Source: Tricholomella constricta
Taxonomy: Eukaryota > Basidiomycota > Agaricomycetes > Agaricales > Lyophyllaceae
DNA length: 64,000 nucleotides
Assembly: GCA_013368375.1 (NCBI GenBank)
Contig: JAACJP010000025.1
Location: 1 to 64,000, forward strand
Direction of reading: 5' to 3'
A program made the translations under genes and the position numbers. The notes under the pieces were generated by a model that did no database searches, was not told where the DNA came from, and saw only the letters and a program-made list of their open reading frames with translations. This document shows, piece by piece, positions 1 to 11,400 of this stretch. Position 1 is the first letter of the stretch, and every line of letters begins with the position of its first letter.

Positions 1-99
1 AAAAAAAAAAAAAAATATCAAGAAAAACTAACGAACTTCAAACTGTAAATATTGAGCAAAATAAAATGCACGAGACCAAGACACCGCCGAAGGAACAGA

Positions 100-2134
100 C
101 TACTCAATGCGCCGACGCTTAGAGGGACCTGCACTAGCAGAAGAACCCTCCCCGCCCACAACCCCCACCTCCCCAATCAACCCTACCTCCAGAGGACGCA
201 TCGATGCGATATCCCGCTCGTCATCGGCAATCAACTGCGACCGGGATACGAACTCGGCGAGAGCGTCTTCACGAGTGAGTGAGGCGCGGTGAAGAGCAAG
301 GAGGTGCTCAAACGCAGGGAAAGGAACCTCGGGATCGACAGGAGGACGGAAAAGCTCAAGGAGCGAGTGCCGCTCCAGAATCTTGTGGGCGCCATCGATG
401 ATACTTCGAACTGGCGACACATCCAGCTCGACGAGGGCGCGACGCAGAGCACCATCCGCGATGAACATGTCGGACGCGAAGGCGGTATGCGTGAGGTCAA
501 GGGCTAGGACAGTTTTCAGAAAGAGGGAAAGAGAAAACAAAGGGAATGGAAGAGAACTCACCATCGACGCGAAGGCGAAGGTCCAAAGCATGACCACGCC
601 AAAAGTCCCGGACCTCCTGCAAATGGACAACGTGCCCCTGTAAACCAGCGACCTCATCCTCAAAACCCGCAACCTGCATCCGCAGATCCTCGACCTCAAT
701 GTCACGATCGACATCGACGACCTCCACGGCACGCGATGTCTGCGCCTGCAGATGAAGAAGACGTTCACGCTCGTCGGCGAGTTGGGATAGGACTCCGTGA
801 AAACGACCTTTGTGGCGTTCACCCTCGGCCTCGAGACGCTCGACCTGGGATGAAAGGGCCTGAGCACGCGCGACCTCCTGGTCGTAGAGACGCTGGAGAC
901 GGAGGAACGCCTCCGGTGAAGGAACAGAAGGAGCAGGGGTAGCGAGGGGGGACGACAACAACATGGAGGGAGGGCAAGACTGTAGAGCTGGAAGAGCTGG
1001 CGTTGGAGAATTCGAAACAGACGAGCCCTTTAAAAAGAGAGGCTCGACAGGGGGAGTATCGGGGGACACCGCGCGCGTAGCGCCCGACAAAGGAGGGGCC
1101 AAAAGAGGAGAAGTCGGCGCCGCGGGAGAAAGGGAAGGGGAACGAGACACGGACGAAGGCCGCCTCCCCAGCCCCTGCAGACCAGATCGCCCACCCCCAC
1201 GACTAACAGACACTAATTTTCGACCCTGCCCTCGGGTACCTCGAAAAATGGCGCGTGGAGGCGAAACACGGCTAACGCTCATGGCGGCCTCATCACCAGA
1301 AGACGAAGTCAGGGAAAGGACCTCCGCAGAGGGCACGGAGACAAGGGAGTTTCGAAAAGAAGGCGGCGCCACACGCAAGACGCGACGGATGGCGTCGAAG
1401 GACATCGCGACACCAGTACGAGAAAAAGTGAACCCTTCGACACGGGATTGAAGCCACGCCAAGGGGATGCCCAACTGCCTAGCCGCCACTTCTAGGCCAT
1501 GATCGAGCGAAAGCGAGCACAAGGAGTGCGCCGCACGACAATCAACACAAGGCAGGGTCCCGCGAAGACGGACCTCCTGAAATTGACAAGGCTGCTGACG
1601 CCCCCGACAACGATCGCACTAACGAAGAACCCAAAACGGAATCAGCTAAAGCGATCGACTCGATCACAGAAGGAGGGCGACACTTACCGGCGCATGCGCC
1701 TCACACCATGCCAAGGAGGGAGGAACCCGCACAGCGGTACGCAACACCTCCGCCAAAATCGCATCCGTCAACAACGACCCCCAGGATAAGGAGGTGGCCG
1801 CCGGACGCGATACAGGATCACTAGCCAGTTCAAACTCGGCCTCAGGAGTGACGGAACGAGGACGCCGGATTTGTCGAGATCGGTTAGGAAGACGGATGGT
1901 GAGACGAGGGACGGGGGGCGTAGAGGGAGCAGGGGAAGAGTCAGGGATCGTCGAAACGCCCCCATCGATAAGAGTGACGATCTCAGGCAGAGAGGAGGTG
2001 GGAGAAGCAGGTTGGGGCACGCCCAAGAACGCGACGCGCGCTCGATCTTCAGCGGACAAGCGCGCCAATTCCTCATCGTGTAAAATTCGGGCAGCGGAGG
2101 CAGAGGACGCGGAATCTTGGTGGGACCTCGACAT
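100..2134 (-). CDS. Spliced coiled-coil protein encoded antisense inside a Ty3-type element
   Basis: Three exons (2134-1688, 1576-562, 503-100) with GT-AG introns of 111 and 58 nt give a 621-residue protein starting MSRSHQDSASSASAARILHD and ending in a basic KRRR tail that could be a nuclear signal. The N-terminal third is Ser/Pro-rich. Exon 2 opens with a cysteine cluster (CVDCRAAHSLC) and holds a long heptad-like coiled coil (LEAEGERHKGRFHGVLSQLA and following), then a helical C-terminal region. I recognise no enzyme domain. It lies on the minus strand just inside a plus-oriented polypurine tract and LTR (2344-2702), so it is probably an antisense gene carried by the element; that is inference, because the polymerase region would be left of the window. 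It could also be a host gene by chance next to an LTR. The splice model is well supported by frame; the function is unknown. Confidence 0.6.
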
Positions 2135-2342
2135 GAAGAGAAGTGAGGATTGGAAGAGGAAAAAACAACTGGAATTTTCTCTATTCGGTCTCCGAGATCC
2201 TCAAAACACCCACAAGGACCCACAAACAATCTAGACCGCACGTGCCCCTCACGTGACCGCGCACACGCGAGAACAAAAACACAAAAAACTTTACTCTCCT
2301 TGCATTCGAAAAGCTGCCCCGCGTCTCAGTGGCTCGACGCTT

Positions 2343-2355
2343 GAAGAGGGGGTAA
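2343..2355 (+). other. Polypurine tract before LTR
   Basis: The purine run GAAGAGGGGG followed by TAA lies directly before a sequence starting TGTCACGACC, the arrangement of a plus-strand primer next to a 3' LTR in Ty3-type elements. It sets the element's orientation as plus, opposite to the coiled-coil gene. Confidence 0.6.
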
Positions 2356-2702
2356 TGTCACGACCGTCCCTAATCGACCACCCCTAAACTACCCACCTTC
2401 TACGCTTTCCCACGCACGTCCGCGGTACATATATGACACCACTTTCTTCTTTGACACCTTACCTCGATATTGCTTATTGTTACGACTAGTCTCTGTTCTC
2501 GGTTTCTTTTCCACTCTCAATCTATTCTGTTTCTTTCACTCGTATCTCTTGAGCTTCACACGTTCTCGTAAACGCTCTCGTGAACGCCTTCGTCGACGCT
2601 CACGACCTCCGGATATCCTATTCGAAGGCCGTCTTCCTCAACGAACGTCAGGCCTGTCCGCTTCGGTGGTTCCAGAACACTTCTGTAACCGGCGTGCTAC
2701 AC
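2356..2702 (+). repeat. LTR of a Ty3-type retrotransposon (3' LTR)
   Basis: It starts TGTCACGACC right after a polypurine tract. It contains a TATA-like stretch (TACATATATGAC near 2427) followed by a pyrimidine-rich region, as in LTR promoters. The right end is placed near GTGCTACA at about 2701 and is uncertain by a few bases. The partner LTR is outside the window, so identity and target duplication cannot be checked. Confidence 0.55.
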
Positions 2703-3916
2703 AGAGTCCTAACAGTCCAGCTTGCAGTGTAAGTGACCGTGAGCGGCACCCTCAGTGAGGGCGCGGAATGGTCAGCACTGCGAAAATTGCAAGTCAGTCA
2801 CTGAGGCACAACGTCCTGATATCAACCAACACACCTAACACCAAGGCTGAAGACGGAGGGGTACGGCTTGTTCGTCTGCGGGAGACTGTGCCAATAGGCG
2901 TGCTGGGCGTGCACTTGCAGTTGACACGGAGCCATTCGCCGTCGGAGACGGCGCTGAACGGGGAATCGGGACATCCTAGGGTTAGCGGCGGCGGGTGTGA
3001 GGCTTGGGCCCACCCGGGTGCGGAAGGTTCTGGTGCTGGTGCTGGCGAGGTGTGGGTGGTGGTGGCGATGGTGGTATCGAGCAGGTGGGAGCGAGAACTT
3101 GAGGGGGAGTGCGAGGCAGAAGGGAAAGTGGCGGGCTGTGGGGAGACGAGCGTGCACGCGTGAAGTCCCCGTGCTTGACGACGCTAAAATGGATCTTGAC
3201 AGGGCCTGGGTTGCACTGGAGGTCGTGCGCGTCAACGTGAAGCTTGGCGAGCACGGGCTCGCGGTTGGCCTCAGAGAGCCAGAGGGGAGCATCGAAGGCG
3301 TGAGGACCGAGATGGGCAGCAGGGGCGAGTGCAATGGCGGAATGGGGGCAAAGTAGGGAGAGCTGGGGTTGGAAGCGGGAGTGGAGGCAGGTTAGAATCT
3401 TAGACGAGAAGATGCAATGGACGTGGTGGACAGACCTCTAACACCCCGACCCCCGCCGGAGCACCCTCCTCATCATTGACAAGCACCAATCCACCAGCCT
3501 GGGGCAGCAGTCGCCCACAGCACACCCATCCCTAATCCCCGAACTCCAGATGCACCTCCTGTTCCCTTCCCCTCTCCCTCCTTTCCCTTTTCCTTTGCCA
3601 CGCCCTCGGCACCCATCGACGATCGCACGATGGGCGTTGAGAATTGGAAGTCGGAATGGGGCGCCTGGGGTCGAGTATGGCTCCAGGGTATGGTCGGTGG
3701 TCACTTGTTAGACTTGAGGATGTGGGCACAGGAAATGGGCGCTGAGTGGAGGAGGCATTTGGAGCCATAGTGTTGAGATGAACTCGTGCGAGGAGGTGAG
3801 ACACTTTGTCTGTAGTGCAATAATATCACTTCAGCGCCAAAGAGCACTAGGAAGAGCACTTACGCAGGATGGATTGGGCCTCGGTGATAGTCGTTGAAAG
3901 GATATAGAAAAGAGCT
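2703..3916 (-). other. Unresolved region, possible decayed or spliced gene on minus strand
   Basis: No family was recognised. Two minus-strand stretches read like protein: about 3304-3160 (contains HVDAHDLQCNPGPVKIHF) and 3704-3600 (contains EPYSTPGAPFRLPILNAHRA). They may be exons of one gene read from about 3800 down to 2980, but I could not join them with convincing splice sites. Between them the DNA is low-complexity and G/A- or C/T-rich. Confidence 0.25.
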
Positions 3917-4697
3917 GCTCTCGGAAGTCATTCGTATTCCCTGAAAGTCACTTGCATTCGATACACACCTTGAAGTCCCACCACAACACAGTTAGACAGC
4001 GAAGAGAGGGTATCACAATGAGAGGCAAAGGGGTGGGTGGTCGGAGTAGTGGTGACAGGCCGCAATGGCACAATACAGTGGTTGGGGGGGGAGAATGGCA
4101 GGGCAGATGGTAGCCGGCATTTGCCGAGGCGCGCTCCCGCGCCTGCGCGCCAGGTGAAAAAGATCCCTGACGCGTTTCAACAGTTCCGCCGCGCCGCCTC
4201 CAGAAAATTCAGGATGAGGGAATATCCATATTGCGCAGCGCGCGCACAAATTTTTGTGGGTGGCGCACTTGTAGTAAATATTTTAGAAATTGAAAACCGC
4301 CCGAGCGGAGATTTAGCACAGCCACATCAGCCACCCGCCCGAACCCGCCACACAAACTTGTCCATAGCTCACTCAATTCTTCACCGATTTTCATAAAAAA
4401 AAGTGCGCGAGCCATCGAATGTATATATATACGTCCTCCGATACCAAGATCTCGGATGTGGAAGCGTTGAACACACTCAATACTGTACTTTCCCACGCTT
4501 TTGCCCCTCTTTTCGGTGGTCCATAGCACCCCCGAGAATACATATCTCGTCAAACGGATTGGTGCGCGGGCTAGAGGAGATGTAAAAGTATATATTTTAC
4601 AGTTGGTCTGACCCCAATTGCTTGTTTCAATCTTGAGAAAAATCGGGTCCAAAATCTGAATGGATAACGACCCGTTATCCGCTCCGCCAATGACTAG
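3917..4697. repeat. First copy of a ~0.77 kb direct repeat
   Basis: It matches 6545-7313 in the same orientation. Similarity is loose in the first ~200 bp and strong from about 4130 (CCGAGGCGCGCT) to the shared end CCGCCAATGACTAGG. Both copies contain TTGTGGGTGGCGCACTTGTA and TCGTCAAACGGATT. A minus-strand reading frame of 80-165 codons is conserved in both but has no recognisable domain. The copies do not have LTR-like TG...CA ends, so the element type is unknown. Confidence 0.75.
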
Positions 4698-4813
4698 GCG
4701 CCTCGAATCCACTCGCCCTACATTGATTAGCCGTTCGAAAATTCCAGAATCAGAATTTTAAGATGAGTCAGGCCGTCTGATCGATTTGCCATATGCATGC
4801 TGACACGACACCC

Positions 4814-6173
4814 AGGGAATGATCACACCAACTGATCACAAAACCGTTCAGCAAGTATCTGGTGATGTACCGCGCCTGGTGAGTGCTTCCAAGCCATCTC
4901 GCCATCGTTTCACTCATTTATCTTACTGATGTTCTCTATTCTCTGACCCCCTTGCAGTGGACCGTATCCAACGAGGTGCATGCATTCGACATTACACCCG
5001 ATGCATCCAAGACCCGAAGCATTCACCTCATCTCACTATGCAGCATTCGCACAGGACGAAATACGTCAACTACGACCACGAGACGCACAGGCAGGCATCG
5101 ATCGGCGAGCGGTGAGAGCTTTAGTAAGGCTTCTGGGATGGAAGGACAAACTCGCTTCTGCGTCCTACTTTTCGAGCCCTTATCCACGACTAATCAAACT
5201 AACTTCACGCGTCTTGCAGATAGTTGGTTGCCCATCGGCACCTCAAGCACACTAGCCGTAAGTTCGTTCACTTCCCTCTCCTTTTGTCTGATGCAATCTT
5301 GTTCCATTCGCAGCTTCAGCATCGCCGCCGCTTCCATTCAACGGCTCAAACGCCTCGAAGACGTAGGGTAAGTTGTGTTAATTTATCTTGAGTCTCGATT
5401 TGTGGACGCGAACTGAGTTACTGCCAACAGCAGCCACAACACGATCTGCTCAACATCGTGTATGTTTCTTTCATGCGCATTCTCCTAGGCCCAACAATTT
5501 GTACAGGACACCACTAGAAAGCACCGTCCTGACGGCGATTCACGGACGATTGAATTCGTAGTTGGACTTTTGTGATGAGTATCGATCCTCGGTGTGTACT
5601 GCCTCCCCTTGCGTCGATACCTTGACATAAAATTAATTCCCGCCCTCTTGTCACAGATCACAGGCGAATCGTCAACGCGTCAAGTGCACGGATGTCTTTG
5701 ATGTCCTTGGTGTGTTGCCCATATCATATCATTCTGCCTAAAACAGTCTAACATCTTCGAATGAGTGCAGACCATCGTCTGATTGACCGTTATTCGCTGC
5801 TCCGTTCGACCCAGCCCCTTCGCAAACAGTTAACTGACAACATTCTATTTCTTATCACGCAGTCGTCCCATTTCTACTCGCCGACTGCCCCTACACGAGG
5901 ACACGGGTGCGTCCATTGCTTCTTGAGACACGATCTACTTACCAAGTGTGTCCATTGCTTCTCGAGACACGATCTACTTACCTCTTTGTTTTCACTGACC
6001 TTGCATCCACACTACAGATCGACACAGCTGCGATAACGATCTGCGGACGACGGAATATGATTTTAGATCCTCGAGGTAAGTTTTACCATGCAATTCAGCA
6101 CACTGACATGACAGCTAAGGTCCAGATCATGCAGCGGGAGATGAAAGCTACGCCCGGCGACGTGCGTGCATAG
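4814..6173 (+). CDS. Unrecognised gene with many very small exons (model uncertain)
   Basis: The stretch is packed with consistent plus-strand splice signals: GTGAGTGC at 4879 with CTTGCAG at 4957, GTAAGTTC at 5260 with TTCGCAG at 5314, GTAAGTTG at 5370 with CCAACAG near 5431, GTATGTTT near 5461 with TGTACAG near 5507, GTGTGTTG near 5710 with GTGCAG at 5770, GTAAGTTT near 6076 with GACAG near 6114. Exons of 30-130 nt between them can be joined into open frames; the best stretch reads RVKCTDVFDVLDHRLIDRYS across the 5710-5770 intron. I do not recognise the protein, and neither the start nor the end is settled. It sits exactly between the two 0.77 kb repeat copies. A decayed gene is an alternative. 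Confidence 0.35.
5908..5985. repeat. Tandem duplication of a 39-bp unit
   Basis: Two head-to-tail copies starting TGCGTCCATTGCTTCTTGAG and TGTGTCCATTGCTTCTCGAG, each ending CACGATCTACTTACC. They probably lie in an intron of the small-exon gene. Confidence 0.8.
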
Positions 6174-6544
6174 CAGTGTGAGGGGATCGGGAGCGTTTGA
6201 GGTGGAGAGTAAGTGGCACTCGAGGGAGACGGTGTAGGGAGACGGTGTATGTTTTTTATGAGGCTGAGACCGTGTGGATGGGGGTGGGTTTGACTGGGGT
6301 TTGTAGTGTCTCAATCATTTTCTAGTATCAGAGGAACAATGTAAACACCAGGTCGAATGCACAGAGGGATGACTTTAGTATGGTATGAGATCAAATACAA
6401 CAAGTTCTGAAATCAGTTGAATAACTAAGTTGAGGATGATTAGGATGCTTTATATAGTAAAATAGACCATTTCAGTAACAAAGACTATTAGAAGAAGCAG
6501 TTACTCAGTATGAAGTGGTGTTCGGTGGTACTGGTTGGAAGGGA

Positions 6545-7313
6545 GCCGCTCTCGGTGGTCATTTTCATACATCCCACTACATGTTTTGTATTGCACCAAA
6601 GCATAATTGAACAGCGAGAGGGGGGTACTACAACAACAAGCAATGTTTTGGGCAGTCGAGGCAGTGGGGACAGGGCGCATGAGCACGACACAGTGCGCGG
6701 TGGGTGGGGCAGAATGGCTGGAGGCGGTGACCGGCAATTGCCGAGGCGCGCTTCCCGCGCCCGCGCGCAGGTCACAAAGATCCTTGACGCCTTTCAACAG
6801 TTCAGCCGCGCCGCCTCCAGAAAATCCAGCATGAGGGAAGATCCAAATTACGCAGCGTGCGCACAAATTTTTGTGGGTGGCGCACTTGTAGTAAATATTT
6901 TAGAAATTGAAAACCCCCCGAGCGGACTTTTAGCACAGCCACATCAGCCACCCACCCGAACCCGCCACACAAAATTGTCTATAGCTCACTCAATTCTTCA
7001 CCGATTTTCTTAAAGAAAAGTGCGCGAGCCATCAGATGTATATATAAACGTCATCCAATACCAAGATCTCGGATGTGGAAGCGTTGAAGACACTCAATAG
7101 TGTACTTTCCCACGCTTTTGCCCCTCTTTTCGGTGGTCCATAGCACCCCCGAGAATACATATCTCGTCAAACGGATTAGTGCGCGAGCTAGAGGAGATGT
7201 AAAAGTATATATTTTACTGTTGGTTTGACTCCAATTGCTTGTTTCAATCTTGAGAAAAATCGGGTCCAAAATCTGAATGGATAACGGGTCGTTATCCACT
7301 CCGCCAATGACTA
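6545..7313. repeat. Second copy of the ~0.77 kb direct repeat
   Basis: Direct copy of 3917-4697. The two share the end CCGCCAATGACTA, after which a MITE-like insert begins here. The minus-strand frame (7299-7051, with LARALIRLTRYVFSGVLWTT) is also present in the first copy at 4640-4440. Flanking bases show no clear target duplication. Confidence 0.75.
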
Positions 7314-7770
7314 GGGGAATCCGAAGTTATATTGATGTACAGTAACGAATGTAGGTAAGGCTTACCTGGCAAAGGGGAATCTGAAGAGAATAGTGTAAAG
7401 GATTCCCCGATGCCAGAGGGCCGACTATATACGAGTGTAGGACGTGAGGGCCGGTCCTCCAGAGTGTACTGTACATGTAATAATAACGAATGGTGTGCGG
7501 CGCGTGTATGGACACGTTCCCGACGCTGTCCGATCCTCGTGGCTCAGGGTACGGGCATGAGGCGGGACAGCCGACGTCGGAATGTCGGGTTGTCGGGATC
7601 GGCGTCAGGCGCGTGCAGGGAGGGAGGGGAAATGACAGGAAGTAAGTAAGTATGTACACCGACGCTTGAGTCGGAGCGTCGGGGTCAGGATCGCGATCGG
7701 TCAGTCGGGGGCGATCGCATGAGTCGGGGAACGATCGGTGAGCGTTGGAGGGCACGAAAGGGAGTTCCCC
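7314..7770. mobile_element. MITE-like insert with short inverted ends and TA flanks
   Basis: The 457-bp segment starts GGGGAATCC and ends GGAGTTCCCC, giving imperfect ~10-bp terminal inverted repeats, and is flanked on both sides by TA (7312-7313 and 7771-7772). It holds no convincing gene. TA target duplications suggest a Tc1/mariner-mobilised non-autonomous element; the short repeats make this tentative. Confidence 0.45.
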
Positions 7771-7772
7771 TA

Positions 7773-8445
7773 ACAGCTAGCCTTATTGATAGCTAAGGCT
7801 ACGTAAGCCTGCGCACGGCTAGCCTAAGCCCAAATAAGGCTTGCGCGGACACGGAATATTTCTGGTCCCTTATGTGATCGCCGATTCTCTCCTTTTTCGA
7901 GTCTCGCGCGCTGTTCTTAGACATCTTTCTCTCGCGCGCTCCCCCACCTTAGTAAAATTTTTGTTTACCCTCCAACCCTCCCTTTCACTTCTACTCTCTT
8001 ACCTTTTTTCCTACTTCACAATTGGTGGTAGTCGTGGTCTCCCTTACTGACCCGAGTTGTGCTCGCCTTGCGCGCCCGCGGTCCCCTTTGAATTTCTGTT
8101 ACCGGAATCGCACGCGATCGGGCCCGATTTTTACTGCCATTTGTACAGAGGTTCGAGTTACCAAACCATTTTTCTCCCCGTCTCCTTTCGTATCTCAAAC
8201 CTCTCACCAAACCATTTTTCTCTCCATCTCCTTTCGCATTTATATTCTCGAGAGCGCTAGCCTTATTGTCTCAATAAGATACGATTAGATGAGATTAAGA
8301 GATTAGATTATAAGCACCCTTACAGCTTTGGACCAATATTATGTGTAGATATCTCACATTGTAGTTAAAATAAAAACAAACAAAAAAACACATTAAATAG
8401 TATTTGATAATGAACTTGGCTACAACATCCAAGGAAGTCAAATAT
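7773..8445. other. Gene-free stretch with direct repeats
   Basis: The 13-mer GCTAGCCTTATTG occurs at 7776-7788 and 8256-8268. Inside are a small palindromic cluster (GCTAGCC/AAGGCT, 7776-7850), pyrimidine-rich DNA, and a tandem pair of ACCAAACCATTTTTCTC units near 8160 and 8207. It may be a relict LTR or element end. The last part, to 8445, is the 3' flank of the NLR gene. Confidence 0.4.
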
Positions 8446-11400
8446 TTAAAGTTTGACAAACATCATAGACCCCAAGTATCCATAAATTACTACAGTTCCA
8501 TATTGTCCAGTTATCACCTCTCCACGGAGGTTGAATGGTATCCAAAACAATCGGTTGCCTTGTTGAGAAGATAAAAAATGAGATGAATCAATGAAATGCA
8601 TGTTAACCATAGTGCCATCTGGAGAAAACACCACAGATGTCACTGTGTCAGTATGACCCTTCAGTGCAGAGCCAACAAGAGCTCCTTTCTGAACATCCCA
8701 GAGGCATACTGTGTCGTCCCAAGATCCAGAGGCAAGCATAGTGCCATCTGGAGAAAACACCACAGATGTCACTTCGTTGGTATGACCCTTCAGTGCAGAG
8801 CCAACAAGGGCTCCTTTCTGAACATCCCAGAGGCACACTGTGTTGTCTTCAGATCCAGAGGCAAGTATAGTGCCATCTGGAGAAAACACCACAGATGTCA
8901 CTCTGTCGGTATGGCCATTCAGTGCAGAGCCAACAAGGGCTCCTTTCTGAACATCCCAGAGGCACACTGTGTCGTCCCAAGATCCAGAGGCAAGCATAGT
9001 GCCATCTGGAGAAAACACTATAGATGTCACTCCGCTGGTATGACCCTTCAGTGCAGAGCCAACAAGGGCTCCTTTCTGAACATCCCAGAGGCACACTGTG
9101 TTGTCATCAGATCCAGAGGCAAGCATAGTGCCATCTGGAGAAAACACCACAGATGTCACTGCGTTGGTATGACCCTTCAGTGCAGAGCCAACAAGGGCTC
9201 CTTTCTGAACATCCCAGAGGCACACTGTGTCGTCCCAAGATCCAGAGGCAAGCATAGTGCCATCTAGAGAAAACACCACAGATGTCACTCCCTTGGTATG
9301 ACCCTTCAGTGCAGAGCCAACAAGGGCTCCTTTCTGAACATCCCAGAGGCATACTGTGTTGTCTTCAGATCCAGAGGCAAGCATAGTGCCATCTGGAGAA
9401 AACACCACAGATGTCACTCTGTTGGTATGGCCCTTCAGTGCAAAGCCAACAAGGGCTCCTTTCTGAACATCCCAGAGGCACACTGTGTCATCCCAAGATC
9501 CAGAGGCAAGCATAGTGCCATCTGGAGAAAACTCCACAGATGTCACTCTGTGGGTATGGCCCTTCAGTGCAGAGCCAATAAGGGCTCCTTTCTGAACATC
9601 CCAGAGGCACACTGTCTTGTCATCAGATCCAGAGGCAAGCATAGTGCCATCTGGAGAAAACACCACAGATGTCACTGTGTCAGTATGACCCTTCAGTGCA
9701 GAGCCAACAAGGGCTCCTTTCTGAACATCCCAGAGGCACACTGTCTTGTCATCAGATCCAGAGGCAAGCATAGTGCCATCCGGAGAAAACACCACAGATG
9801 TCACTGTTCCAGTATGATATTCAAGTACCTGTGATGCCCTTACAGATGCTGCATAGGTATACATAACTGTCTTGTGATCAATTTGATGGAACCACTGTTT
9901 TCCCAAGGCACTAGACCTAGGGCACAGGGCTAGCCCTGTATGATATACTTGAAGGGCCCCCAGATCAATGGGAGTTTTAAAGTTTTGCAATAGTGCAATG
10001 CAGTCCTGTACTTGTTCTATAAACACCATTTGACCATTGCTCTTCTAATAAATCAAAATTCAGTTCTTCTCACCACAATTAATCGATTCATTCATTACCT
10101 TCAAAAAATCCAGAAGATTTTTCACAGCCTCCTGTGCCTCATAGACCTTTCCAAGCCAGCTCATAACCTCCATCCAATATAGCACTTTACTTGCAAAGAA
10201 GTTAGACAAGTGTTCTTCCATAATTGCAATGTATTTGTTATCACTGTCCAGAATATGAACTGCAAAGTATTGGCATGCATATTGCAAAGATTCGGGTATG
10301 TGTTTTTCAATTCTGGCTGCTAGATCAGGCACCTCTGAATTCAAAAGAGTCGTGTTTTCAATTTGACAAATGTTGTAAGTCAAATGCTCTGTCATTAGCT
10401 CAAAGCATTGAATAGCAAGAATGGAGTTGTGTAATGGCAGCTTGATTTTAAACTGATCATTGGTGTTTGTTGTCAAGAAGTCAAAGACTGATTTGTGGAG
10501 AAGTTGTATCGTTCCATCTTGATCTTTCAGAATTGGCAACATTTTAGATGTTATATACTTTGTTGAGGATAGCTCAACTTTCTGGCCATCTATAAGGGTC
10601 TTCTTCTTTGCTTTTAACTTTTCATCTGCCTTTGAAAGGCCTAACAGTTCATCCATGACTTCCATAGATAGTGGTTTTATACAGCATACAATTGCTCCAA
10701 CCACATAACGCCAGTTTGATTCATCAATAGATTTAGCCTGTCCTGAAAGACTGTCTTTCAAGACATGAGTATAGAGCCTTTGAAGTGGTTCACCAGGGCC
10801 TGCCGCATTATGCTCTTCAGAGAGAAGTCTTCCAAGATTGGTAGGTGGATCACCAGTCTCAATATAGGAGCATGCAACATCTGCCCAGACAAACAGTTTG
10901 TCAGCATAAACTGCAAGCTTAGAAACATCTTGAACATCAGGCCAGTCTTTAAGATCATCATCTCCCTGCTGCATCTTCTTAAACCTGCAGGCGATATACT
11001 TGGAAATGTCTTTTTGTGTTTCATCGACTGAGGTAAGATCTATATTTTGCAGTGATTTGAGTTGAGGTAGTTGGTGGGTAATAATCCCCTCCTTCCTTGA
11101 GGTTACAAAGACTTTAACAAAAGATGGAAGGGCTGCAAATTCTGTGACAATGGCATCTACCAGTTTTTTACGACCTGGCTTGTCATTCTTGTCAGAATCG
11201 GCTGCACATTCATCCAGAGCATCGATTACAATGACAACACGAGGAAGTGCCACACTACTCAGCAAAGGCTGCACCACAAGCTCTCTGGCCTGCTGATGGA
11301 GCATGTGAATGTTTGACAGCTTGCTATTCACAGCAGAAAGTACATTCTGACGCACATCTTCATGAAAAAATGCAATCTGGCATGCGATGCTACCAAGTAG

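Noticed and set aside
1..15. Poly-A at the left edge as a retroposon tail
   Set aside because: It is cut by the window boundary and lies beyond the stop of an antisense gene; nothing else supports a poly-A retroposon.
8596..9834. Long plus-strand frames opposite the WD40 block
   Set aside because: They are shadows of the 129-bp repeats on minus; the repeated peptide HSAIWRKHHRCH is not a known domain and the minus frame matches WD40 exactly.
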